From: Virgibacillus sp. MSP4-1
GTDB lineage: Bacteria > Bacillota > Bacilli > Bacillales > Alkalibacillaceae
Direction: 5' to 3'
Length of the DNA: 64,000 nucleotides
Assembly (NCBI RefSeq): GCF_010092505.1
Contig: NZ_CP048021.1
Location: forward strand, 1,426,001-1,490,000
The number at the start of each line of letters is the position of its first letter. Positions within the stretch are counted from its first letter, which is position 1. Both the position numbers and the translations under genes were made by a program. Below, piece by piece: positions 56,757 through 64,000 of the stretch. Under the pieces are notes generated by a model. That model saw nothing but the letters and a program-made list of their open reading frames with translations. It searched no databases and had not been told where the DNA came from.

Positions 56757-59090
56757 ATGATTTATGCAGTTTTTGCCCCATTAATCATTACATTATTTAT
56801 ACCTTTATTCAGTAAATGGAAAGAAAAAATACATACAGGGTGGTTCCTTCTTCCTGTACCATTTTTCATTTTCCTCTATTTCATTCAATTCGCCGGTGAA
56901 AACTTCACACCTGCATCTGAAGTCTATCCATGGATTCCTTCTCTGGATATTTCCATTGACTTTTACCTTGATGGTTTGAGTCTATTATTTGTTTTATTGA
57001 TTAGCGGTATTGGAACTCTTGTTGTTCTTTATTCCATTTACTACTTACATAAGTCAGAACAACTGAAGCAGTTTTATATCTATTTATTTCTGTTTATGTT
57101 CTCCATGCTCGGTGTCGTTCTTTCTGATAATGTTTTTGTTCTTTATACATTCTGGGAATTTACATCCCTTTCATCTTTCCTTCTGATCGGGTTTTGGCAT
57201 CATCGTGAAGGGTCAAGGTATGGAGCACTCAAATCTATGCTGATTACGGTGTTAGGCGGATTTAGTCTATTGGCCGGAATCATTATGTTATCCGTCATAA
57301 CTGATACAACAAGCATTCAGGAAATGATTGCACAGACCGATGTGATTGTAAACCATCCGTTCTTTCCACTTTTATTTGTGTTTCTTGTTCTTGGTGCTTT
57401 TACCAAATCAGCTCAGTTCCCATTCCATATCTGGCTGCCGGATGCAATGGAAGCTCCTACTCCAGTAAGTGCTTATCTGCATTCCGCTACAATGGTTAAG
57501 GCTGGTATTTTTCTAATTGCGCGTTTCTCACCAATCCTGGGCCAGGAGCCATTATTCTTTGGTGTTATTACTACCGTCGGCCTGATTACTCTGTTCTGGG
57601 CTTCCTTCATGGCTGTACGCCAGACAGATTTGAAGGGGATTCTGGCCTTTTCCACAGTCAGTCAGCTCGGTATGATTATGGCGATGCTTGGCTTTGGAAC
57701 GGAAGCAGCGATATTTGCCGCTGTCTTTCATATTTTAAACCATGCCACCTTTAAAGGAAGCTTATTTATGATTGCGGGAATTGTAGATCATGAAACCGGA
57801 ACGAGAGATATTCGTAAGTTAGGTGGACTTATGACCTTTATGCCCATTTCAGCAACACTAGCTGTATTTGGGATCTTTTCGATGGCCGGTGTTCCCCTCC
57901 CATTCCTGAACGGTTTTTACAGTAAAGAAGAATTTTTAGGGTCAACCGTAGAATTAAATGAATATACGGGCGGATTTCTCGGATTCTTACAGGAAGCCGT
58001 ACCCTTTATTGCAGTAATAGGAAGTATTTTTACCTTTGTTTATTCTATGTATTTCTTCTTTGGAACCTTCAGAGGTAAATATCAAGAACAGGAGTTGGAA
58101 AAGAAACCGCATGAAGCACCTGTTGGTATGCTGATTGCTCCAGCTATTCTTGTATTAGGAGTTATCCTGATTGGTTTATTCCCAAATGCAGTGAACCAGC
58201 CTTTCCTGGTCCATACTGCTGAAGCTGTCTTTGGCGGAGACATTCATACGCATGAATTAAAGTTCTGGCATGGGTTCTCTCCAGCCTTTATTATGTCGTT
58301 GATTATTGTCGGGATCGGAACCATTCTTGCTGTAACACGAAAGAAATGGTCAACCGTTTATAACATTTTTCCACGTAAGGGATTTAATGAGCTCTATAAC
58401 TTTACCGTGGATTCGATTGAGAATGGATCCAGGAAAATCACTAATACTTATATGACCGGATCCTTACGTCACTATATGGCCTATATATTAAGCACAATTT
58501 TTGTAATTAGTTTCATCATAATGATTCTGTCCGATGGTTTTGCCATTGATTTCACCCAGACAGCTCCGATTACCATACCGGAAATCCTGGTTGGGTTAGT
58601 TATGGCGATTGCGGCCATTGCGACTATATTTACAACCAATCGTTTAGCGGCCATTATTATAGTTGGAGTTGTAGGTTATGGGTTATCCATTCTATTTGTA
58701 CTCTATCGGGCACCGGACTTAGCCCTTACTCAATTAATCGTAGAAACGGTATCCATGGCATTATTCCTGCTCTGTTTCAAGCATTTACCTGAATTTAAAA
58801 AACTTCCGGGCCACCCTGGTGTTAAATCTGTAAACAGTCTGATTGCCATTGGTTTTGGGGGGTTAATGACTTTAATTGGAATTAGTGCACACAGTACAAA
58901 GCTATTTAGTCCTATTTCTGATTACTTCTTAGAGCAGTCTGTTCCTCAGGGCGGAGGACACAACGTGGTCAATGTAATCCTCGTTGATATGCGTGGGCTT
59001 GATACGTTATTTGAAATTACCGTTTTAGGTATAGCAGCCCTTGCCATATATGGACTTATTAAATTACGGCATGACAAGGGGGCGAAATAA
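56757..59090 (+). CDS. mrpA: Na+/H+ antiporter subunit MrpA
   Basis: Largest subunit of the Mrp (Mnh) multi-subunit cation/proton antiporter, related to the NuoL subunit of complex I. The 777-residue membrane protein has about 20 membrane segments, the NuoL-like region with LPDAMEAPTPVSAYLHSATM (about 225-244) and the MrpA-specific C-terminal part ending in NVVNVILVDMRGLDTLFE. It has no fused MrpB domain. The frame opens at 56721, but GGGAGG favours ATG 56757 (MIYAVFAPLI). First gene of the A-C-D-E-F-G operon. Confidence 0.93.
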   Translation: MIYAVFAPLIITLFIPLFSKWKEKIHTGWFLLPVPFFIFLYFIQFAGENFTPASEVYPWIPSLDISIDFYLDGLSLLFVLLISGIGTLVVLYSIYYLHKSEQLKQFYIYLFLFMFSMLGVVLSDNVFVLYTFWEFTSLSSFLLIGFWHHREGSRYGALKSMLITVLGGFSLLAGIIMLSVITDTTSIQEMIAQTDVIVNHPFFPLLFVFLVLGAFTKSAQFPFHIWLPDAMEAPTPVSAYLHSATMVKAGIFLIARFSPILGQEPLFFGVITTVGLITLFWASFMAVRQTDLKGILAFSTVSQLGMIMAMLGFGTEAAIFAAVFHILNHATFKGSLFMIAGIVDHETGTRDIRKLGGLMTFMPISATLAVFGIFSMAGVPLPFLNGFYSKEEFLGSTVELNEYTGGFLGFLQEAVPFIAVIGSIFTFVYSMYFFFGTFRGKYQEQELEKKPHEAPVGMLIAPAILVLGVILIGLFPNAVNQPFLVHTAEAVFGGDIHTHELKFWHGFSPAFIMSLIIVGIGTILAVTRKKWSTVYNIFPRKGFNELYNFTVDSIENGSRKITNTYMTGSLRHYMAYILSTIFVISFIIMILSDGFAIDFTQTAPITIPEILVGLVMAIAAIATIFTTNRLAAIIIVGVVGYGLSILFVLYRAPDLALTQLIVETVSMALFLLCFKHLPEFKKLPGHPGVKSVNSLIAIGFGGLMTLIGISAHSTKLFSPISDYFLEQSVPQGGGHNVVNVILVDMRGLDTLFEITVLGIAALAIYGLIKLRHDKGAK

Positions 59091-59092
59091 AT

Positions 59093-59431
59093 ATGGAAAT
59101 ATTAATGTCAATTTTAGCTGGAATTCTTTTCGCAACCGCTATTTACAACCTGTTACAAAAACAAATGCTGCGAATTATCATAGGAACCCTTCTCCTGTCT
59201 CATGGTGCCCATCTATTCATTCTTACCATGGGACAACTGAAGACAGGGAAGCCGCCGATTATTGTGGAAGGGGTTGAGCAATATACCGATCCCTTGCCAC
59301 AAGCACTTATTTTAACATCCATCGTTATTAGCTTTGGTGTAACCAGCTTGTTATTAGTGCTGAGCTATCGGGCATCCAAGCTTAACGGATCAGACAATAT
59401 GGACGAATTAAGGGGAAGTGAACATGAGTAA
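59093..59431 (+). CDS. mrpC: Na+/H+ antiporter subunit MrpC
   Basis: 112-residue NuoK-like subunit with three membrane segments, reading GILFATAIYNLLQKQMLRII at about 9-28 and QALILTSIVISFG (about 70-82), with the conserved LILTAIVI-type motif. It lies two bases after mrpA, where mrpB would be expected in the usual seven-gene order, and overlaps mrpD. Confidence 0.93.
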   Translation: MEILMSILAGILFATAIYNLLQKQMLRIIIGTLLLSHGAHLFILTMGQLKTGKPPIIVEGVEQYTDPLPQALILTSIVISFGVTSLLLVLSYRASKLNGSDNMDELRGSEHE

Positions 59432-60911
59432 TCTAGCTGTTTTACCAATTATCATTCCATTAATATCCGGAATTCTGGCTATATTTTTTGCCAAAAAAAC
59501 GATAGCTGTCCGGGTCTTTTCACAGGTACTTACAATTGTTAATTTAGCCGTTTCTGTCGGAATTGCGGTTTACGTAATTCAAAACGGAACCGTGACTCTG
59601 GAAACGGGTGGTTGGTCAGCCCCTTTTGGAATTATTCTTGTCGCTGACCCACTGGCCATCTTTCTGGTCGTTACAACGAATATTATTGCGACAGCAAGTG
59701 TGTTTTTTGCGCCAAACTCCTTGTCCCAAAAGCAGGATCAGTTTTATTTTTACACCTTTTACTTTTTACTTATAACTGGTGTATCAGGAGCATTTCTGAC
59801 AGGGGATTTATTTAACCTGTTCGTATTCTATGAAGTGCTATTAATGGCTTCTTATGGCTTAATTGTCTTAGGTGGGGAAAAAATTCAGTTACGTGAATCA
59901 CTCAAATATGTACTGCTGAATTTATTTTCCTCCATGCTGTTTGTCACAACTGTAGCCTTTATTTACTCCGTAACAGGTACGGTAAATATGGCCCAACTGG
60001 GAGAACGGATCCAGGAGGTTGAACAAACCGGAATTTTAACGACTATCGGTGTTGTGCTGTTCTTTGTCTTTGCGACAAAGGGAGCCATTTTCCCACTTTA
60101 TTTCTGGATGCCTAAGTCCTATATCGTTCCAAATGCTGTGGTGTCTGCATTATTCGGTGCCTTACTGACCAAGGTCGGGATTTACTCCATTCTCCGTACC
60201 TTTACATTAATCTTTTCCCATAATCCTGAAATCACTCATGAGCTGTTCCTTTGGCTGGCTGCACTAACGATGATTTTTGGAGTGATTGGCGCCCTTTCAA
60301 CAGACAATGTAAAACTGATTATTGTATACAACATTATTCCGGCTGTCGGATGGATGTTAATGGGAATTGGGCTATTGAATCATGATGGACTTGCAGGTTC
60401 CGTCTATTATCTGTTACAGGATATTATCATTAAGGCTGGCCTCTTTTTAATGGTTGGAGCCCTTGTATATGCAGCCGGAACGTCAGATCTTAAAAAGATG
60501 AAAGGACTTATCCATCATTATCCCCTATTAGGATGGATGTTCTTTATTGGAGGACTTATCCTGGCAGGCGTTCCACCATTCAGCGGTTTTATTGGAAAAC
60601 TTCTCTTATTACAGGGTGGTATTCAGGAAGGTCGATATGGAATCGTAATCATTGGTTTACTCTCAAGTCTGCTGATTTTGTTATCGATCATGAGAATCTT
60701 TACAAGAGCTTTCTGGGGGGAAAAAACAGAAATTACGAACCCGAATATGCAACGGAATAAAGCTCGTCGACTTATGATTCCTGCCTTGGGATTATTATCC
60801 GTTAATGTCATTTTAGGAGTCGGCGCGGAGTGGTTTATACCTCATATAGAAACGATTACCAACCAATTGATGAATCCTGAAATCTATATTGATTCTGTGT
60901 TAAAGGAGTAA
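59424..60911 (+). CDS. mrpD: Na+/H+ antiporter subunit MrpD
   Basis: 495-residue NuoN/NuoM-like proton-translocating subunit with about 14 membrane segments. Family motifs include TGDLFNLFVFYEVLLMASYG (about 127-146, with the conserved Glu of the ion pathway) and KGAIFPLYFWMPKSY (about 216-230). The frame opens at GTG 59418, but AAGGGGAAG is better spaced for ATG 59424 (MSNLAVLPI). Confidence 0.93.
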   Translation: MSNLAVLPIIIPLISGILAIFFAKKTIAVRVFSQVLTIVNLAVSVGIAVYVIQNGTVTLETGGWSAPFGIILVADPLAIFLVVTTNIIATASVFFAPNSLSQKQDQFYFYTFYFLLITGVSGAFLTGDLFNLFVFYEVLLMASYGLIVLGGEKIQLRESLKYVLLNLFSSMLFVTTVAFIYSVTGTVNMAQLGERIQEVEQTGILTTIGVVLFFVFATKGAIFPLYFWMPKSYIVPNAVVSALFGALLTKVGIYSILRTFTLIFSHNPEITHELFLWLAALTMIFGVIGALSTDNVKLIIVYNIIPAVGWMLMGIGLLNHDGLAGSVYYLLQDIIIKAGLFLMVGALVYAAGTSDLKKMKGLIHHYPLLGWMFFIGGLILAGVPPFSGFIGKLLLLQGGIQEGRYGIVIIGLLSSLLILLSIMRIFTRAFWGEKTEITNPNMQRNKARRLMIPALGLLSVNVILGVGAEWFIPHIETITNQLMNPEIYIDSVLKE

Positions 60912-60917
60912 CCGACT

Positions 60918-61394
60918 ATGGCATTGCAAATTCTTTTTAACTTAATTATTGCCTTTATGTGGATGTTTTTGGAGGAACAGTATCAATTCTCAACGTTTTT
61001 CTCAGGTTATCTGGTCGGGATTTTGCTATTGTTTCTCTTAAGACGTTTTATTCCCGATGCCTTTTATCTGAAACGTGTTCTTAAAATCTTTCGTTTAATT
61101 CTCCTGTTTATTAAGGAACTGATTTTATCAAACTTTAACATTTTAAAGCATGTTTATAAGCCAAAATTCAACGTACAGCCCGGAATTTTTGCTCTTCCTA
61201 CAGAACTGAAAAGCCAATGGGAGATAACATTACTTGCAAATTTAATTTCCTTAACTCCGGGAACCTTAACAATTGCTGTGTCTCATGATTATTCACACCT
61301 CTATATACATGCTATGGACATACCAGATGTAGAAAAAGAAATTCGGTCAATTAAGGATACGTTTGAGAAGGCTATATTGGAGGTGACAAGATAA
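60918..61394 (+). CDS. mrpE: Na+/H+ antiporter subunit MrpE
   Basis: 158-residue membrane subunit of the MnhE family. Three membrane segments in the first 80 residues are followed by a cytoplasmic domain with LLANLISLTPGTLTIAV (about 107-123), the family signature. AAGGAG precedes ATG 60918 closely. It ends one base before mrpF. Confidence 0.92.
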   Translation: MALQILFNLIIAFMWMFLEEQYQFSTFFSGYLVGILLLFLLRRFIPDAFYLKRVLKIFRLILLFIKELILSNFNILKHVYKPKFNVQPGIFALPTELKSQWEITLLANLISLTPGTLTIAVSHDYSHLYIHAMDIPDVEKEIRSIKDTFEKAILEVTR

Positions 61395-61703
61395 ATGGGT
61401 GAAGAAGCATTTTTATCTCCAATGTTACGGACGGTAACTATCATATGTATTGTTGGGATTTCGGTTTCCATTTTTATATTAATATATCGGGTTCTAAAAG
61501 GACCTACCAATCCTGACCGGGCTGTTGCACTGGACGCTATTGGTGTTAACTTAATGGCTCTGGCTGGTTTACTGGCTATATTATTGGTTACGACTCAATT
61601 TAATGATGTTATTCTGCTCATTGGAATATTATTATTTATTGGTACCATTGCAATAGCGAAATTTTTAGAAAAGGGTGTTATCATTGACAGAGATCGTGAT
61701 TAG
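61395..61703 (+). CDS. mrpF: Na+/H+ antiporter subunit MrpF
   Basis: 102-residue subunit with three membrane segments and the family motif GPTNPDRAVALDAIGVNL (about 36-53), which carries an Asp important for activity in characterised MrpF. The ribosome-binding site GGAGGTGA is inside the mrpE end, and the 3' end overlaps mrpG by 20 bases. Confidence 0.93.
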   Translation: MGEEAFLSPMLRTVTIICIVGISVSIFILIYRVLKGPTNPDRAVALDAIGVNLMALAGLLAILLVTTQFNDVILLIGILLFIGTIAIAKFLEKGVIIDRDRD

Positions 61704-62031
61704 TGTCTTTCTGATTATCGGTACCTTTATAACGTTATCCGGTTCTTTAGGTATTTTGCGCTTTCCTGATGTCTATACAAGACTGCATGCAGCCACCAAG
61801 GCTTCTACTTTAGGTGTGGCTGGCGTTCTCATCGGTGCATTTTTATTTATGTACTTTGATGTCGAAATCATTAGCGGGAAATTGATCCTGGGTATTATCT
61901 TTATTTTACTTACTGCCCCTGTCTCAGGGCATATGATTTCCAGGGCAGCTCATAATACAAGTGTAGAGCTTTGGGATGGAAGTATTAAAGATGCTTACAG
62001 TGAAGAAAAACAAGCTCAGAAGAAATCATGA
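61684..62031 (+). CDS. mrpG: Na+/H+ antiporter subunit MrpG
   Basis: 115-residue subunit with three membrane segments and the motif GILRFPDVYTRLHAATKAST (about 23-42), highly conserved in MnhG. The open frame begins at GTG 61675, but AAAAGGGTG is spaced for TTG 61684 (MTEIVISVF). Last gene of the operon, followed by a long hairpin terminator. Confidence 0.92.
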   Translation: MTEIVISVFLIIGTFITLSGSLGILRFPDVYTRLHAATKASTLGVAGVLIGAFLFMYFDVEIISGKLILGIIFILLTAPVSGHMISRAAHNTSVELWDGSIKDAYSEEKQAQKKS

Positions 62032-62037
62032 GAACAT

Positions 62038-62152
62038 GAGGCTGGGAGAAACTGAATTATAATGGGTGCAGGGACCAACGCGACGGTAATATACTTCGCT
62101 GAGGTATCCCTGTATTCCTATAATTCGGTTTAATGTCCCGGCCTCTTTTTTT
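62038..62152 (+). terminator. Long branched hairpin with U-tract after mrpG
   Basis: GAGGC-GGGA-AAAC-GAATTATA on the left pairs stepwise with TATAATTC-GTTT-TCCC-GCCTC on the right, enclosing a GGTGCAGGGA/TCCCTGTATTCC stem and a GCGA/TCGC stem at the top, about 108 bases in all, ended by TTTTTTT. This is far larger than a normal terminator and is described further as a finding. Confidence 0.75.
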
Positions 62153-62289
62153 GATTAATTTAAAAAAGCTGCACTGGCAAAACATTGATTTAAAAAATAA
62201 TTAACGGTCGGACAGACACATTATTGCACACCTCCTCATAGGCTTTACAATATAGGCTTTTGCCTAAATGTCTCATGGAGGTGTCCTGC

Positions 62290-62997
62290 TTGTTAAGTAT
62301 CTTGAAAACACTCGCTGTATTTTTAAAAGAAATGTTCTTTTTTGCCTCCTACATTAAAAATAATGCTTTTCCTCAGCCACTGTCCTCGGAGGAAGAAGCA
62401 AAATACTTAAAGCTAATGCAGCAGGGTGATGAGCATGCCAGAAATATGCTGATTGAGCATAACCTGAGACTTGTTGCACACATCGTAAAAAAGTACGAAA
62501 ATACCCGTGAGGATCAGGAAGATCTTATTTCGATCGGAACCGTTGGATTAATTAAAGGTATTGAAAGTTATTCTCCTGATAAGGGAACAAAGCTGGCGAC
62601 GTATGCGGCTCGTTGTATTGAAAATGAAATTCTTATGTTTTTAAGATCTCTGAAAAAAACAAGAAAGGATGTATCCTTGCACGACCCCATAGGTCAGGAT
62701 AAAGAAGGAAACGAAATTTCATTAATGGATATTTTAAAAATGGATAATCCCGATATGGTTGAACAAATTCAGACGAATATGGAAATTCAAAAGGTCCACG
62801 AATTCTTAAACTTATTAGATGAACGGGAAAAAGAGGTTATAATGAAGCGTTACGGATTAGGCCGTTATAAGGAACTCACTCAACGGGAAATTGCAAGGAA
62901 CTTAGGGATTTCAAGAAGCTATGTTTCAAGGATAGAAAAACGTGCATTAATGAAAATCTACCATGCCTTTCACCGGGAAAGCCGGAATACAAAGTAA
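62290..62997 (+). CDS. sigK: Sporulation sigma factor SigK (pro-sigma-K), uninterrupted
   Basis: Late mother-cell sigma factor for coat and cortex genes. The 235-residue protein reads through regions 2 and 4 without interruption, so there is no skin-type element. The open frame begins at 62260, but GGAGGTG is spaced for TTG 62290. With that start the first 20 residues are hydrophobic and end SY at 20-21, exactly the pro-sigma-K cleavage point, followed by [12 protein letters not shown]. SpoIVFB processing is therefore expected. [20 protein letters not shown] (region 2.4) and [20 protein letters not shown] (region 4.2) are visible. Confidence 0.95.
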   Translation: MLSILKTLAVFLKEMFFFASYIKNNAFPQPLSSEEEAKYLKLMQQGDEHARNMLIEHNLRLVAHIVKKYENTREDQEDLISIGTVGLIKGIESYSPDKGTKLATYAARCIENEILMFLRSLKKTRKDVSLHDPIGQDKEGNEISLMDILKMDNPDMVEQIQTNMEIQKVHEFLNLLDEREKEVIMKRYGLGRYKELTQREIARNLGISRSYVSRIEKRALMKIYHAFHRESRNTK

Positions 62998-63085
62998 TTT
63001 TCCGTCAATTGGGGGAATGTCCTGTACAGTTTGTTTGTCCCGTGAATAATTTATAATAAACCCAGGGACTAGAGGTGATGGGCAA

Positions 63086-63259
63086 ATGTTCTATGATGGT
63101 TTCTATTCCTATGGATATCCGTTTGGATATGGCTCTCCGTACGGTTATGGCAGTTACGGAGGATACGGATACAGCGGTGGAGGATACTGGCTGGCTTTAG
63201 CCGTTGTCCTATTAATCCTGTTAATCATTTTCGGTGGATATTACTACTACAATTACTAA
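63086..63259 (+). CDS. YjcZ-like Gly/Tyr-rich small membrane protein
   Basis: 57-residue protein with a Tyr/Gly/Pro-rich N-terminal half (about 1-33, repeats of GYGY and YGSPYG type) and one C-terminal membrane segment (WLALAVVLLILLIIFGGYYYY, given here from 35 onward in shortened form). This pattern matches the YjcZ/SscA group of small spore-coat-associated proteins. GAGGTGATG precedes ATG 63086. The position after sigK suggests late sporulation expression, but no clear sigma-K promoter was found. Confidence 0.8.
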   Translation: MFYDGFYSYGYPFGYGSPYGYGSYGGYGYSGGGYWLALAVVLLILLIIFGGYYYYNY

Positions 63260-63292
63260 TCAGGAGGGTGCCAGCATAGCACCCTCCTGATT
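63258..63292. terminator. Terminator between the YjcZ-like gene and mtnN
   Basis: AATCAGGAGGGTGC and GCACCCTCCTGATT form a perfect 14-bp stem overlapping the stop codon of the upstream gene. T-rich on plus; close to the mtnN stop on minus. Confidence 0.88.
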
Positions 63293-63985
63293 TTATAATT
63301 TGTTCAACATACTCATAATTAACGTTGCCGCGTTTTTTGCAGCTTTATCTAAAAATTGATCAAAGGAAACTGAGGATTTCTTACCAGCGATATCAGACAA
63401 TGCACGAATGATCACAAAGGGGATTCCATACTGATAACATACCTGGGCGATTGCTGCTGCTTCCATTTCAGATGCCTGAATTTCCGGAAACTGACGACGA
63501 ACAAACTCGACTCGTTCAGGATTATCCATGAATGAATCCCCGGTTGCAATTAATCCTTCGACAGACGTTACATCCTGCAATTTCTTAACAGCATGAACAG
63601 CCAGGGAAATAAGGGTCTCATCTGCCTTAAAAGAAGCAGGCATTTGAGGAACTTGTCCATATTCATAATTAAAAGCTGTAACATCTACATCATGGTGGAC
63701 AATACGATCTGAAATGACCAGATCTCCCACGTCCAATGCTTCGGCAAACCCTCCGGCGGAACCAGTATTGATAACATAATCAGGCTGGTAGCGTTCCATC
63801 ATAATGGTTGCAGACATTGCCGCATTAACCTTGCCAATGCCTGACTTTAACAGAATGACTTCATGTCCCTCTAAAGTACCTTTATAAAATAAAGATCCAG
63901 CTATCTTTTCTTCGTGCTCAACTTCCATACGGTTTTTTAAAAGTTCAATTTCTTCATCCATTGCTCCTATAATACCGATCATCAT
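63293..63985 (-). CDS. mtnN: 5'-methylthioadenosine/S-adenosylhomocysteine nucleosidase
   Basis: Splits MTA and SAH to adenine and thioribose derivatives, in methionine salvage and AI-2 precursor formation. The 230-residue protein has [13 protein letters not shown] (about 4-16, catalytic Glu), [10 protein letters not shown] (about 75-84) and [14 protein letters not shown] (about 171-184, nucleoside-binding Glu). Several ATGs cluster at the start (63991, 63985, 63982). GTGGTGA fits 63985 best. It reads into the window from the right, convergent with the YjcZ-like gene. Confidence 0.94.
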   Translation of the reverse strand: MMIGIIGAMDEEIELLKNRMEVEHEEKIAGSLFYKGTLEGHEVILLKSGIGKVNAAMSATIMMERYQPDYVINTGSAGGFAEALDVGDLVISDRIVHHDVDVTAFNYEYGQVPQMPASFKADETLISLAVHAVKKLQDVTSVEGLIATGDSFMDNPERVEFVRRQFPEIQASEMEAAAIAQVCYQYGIPFVIIRALSDIAGKKSSVSFDQFLDKAAKNAATLIMSMLNKL

Positions 63986-64000
63986 GTTCATTCACCACTT

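Overview
The window is a chromosomal backbone segment from a low-GC, endospore-forming, naturally competent Gram-positive of the family Bacillaceae. Gene content and order follow the Bacillus subtilis yqfS-to-yqeG region, with most genes on the minus strand. The Mrp antiporter and the general protein character suggest a halotolerant genus near Virgibacillus, Oceanobacillus or Lentibacillus, but that genus guess is an inference. I see no rRNA, tRNA, prophage, insertion sequence or CRISPR array.

Layout. 1-9000: nfo (partial), cshB, ispH (plus strand), nif3/yqfO, trmK, cccA, an unrecognised membrane protein, rpoD (sigma-A) and dnaG. 9300-18700: yqfL, ccpN, recO, yqzL, era, dgkA, ybeY, pgpH, phoH, and the sporulation genes yqfD and yqfC. 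18700-22500: a yqfB-like gene, floA and yqeZ/nfeD behind an excellent sigma-W promoter, then yqeY and rpsU. 22600-30100 is the most accessory part: a Na/Pi cotransporter-like gene (yqeW), a decayed repeat array, deoC, a ypjP-like gene, and a two-component system with a lantibiotic-immunity-type ABC transporter. 30200-38500: the class I heat-shock operon hrcA-grpE-dnaK-dnaJ-prmA-rsmE-mtaB with a perfect CIRCE operator. 38500-44200: hemW, lepA, yqxA, a repeat-filled gap where spoIIP would be expected, gpr and rpsT. 44200-50300: holA, yqzM, comEC, comEB, comEA and comER. 50400-56000: the yqeG-yqeH-aroE-yhbY-nadD-yqeK-rsfS-yqeM operon plus a GNAT gene. 56000-56640: a DnaA-box cluster and sda. 56700-62000: an Mrp operon A-C-D-E-F-G without mrpB. 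62000-64000: a long hairpin element, an uninterrupted sigK, a YjcZ-like peptide and mtnN.

The genes serve replication and transcription (dnaG, rpoD, holA, recO), ribosome and RNA maturation (era, ybeY, yqeH, rsfS, yhbY, rpsU, rpsT, lepA), proteostasis (hrcA regulon), sporulation (sigK, gpr, sda, yqfC, yqfD), competence (com genes), envelope defence (floA/yqeZ, two-component/ABC cassette) and ion homeostasis (Mrp). Start sites were re-chosen where a Shine-Dalgarno sequence clearly selected an internal codon. Many genes then use TTG or GTG.

The observations most worth a second look are: the sigma-W promoter that fixes a TTG start for yqeZ; the DnaA-box cluster before sda together with sda's badly spaced ribosome-binding site; the direct-repeat operator before the ABC operon; three 41-nt hairpin units at the missing-spoIIP position; a degenerate 21-nt array after yqeW; a structured element between holA and yqzM; the long branched hairpin after mrpG; and the absence of mrpB. 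No wholly new protein system is evident. The least explained signals are the non-coding ones.
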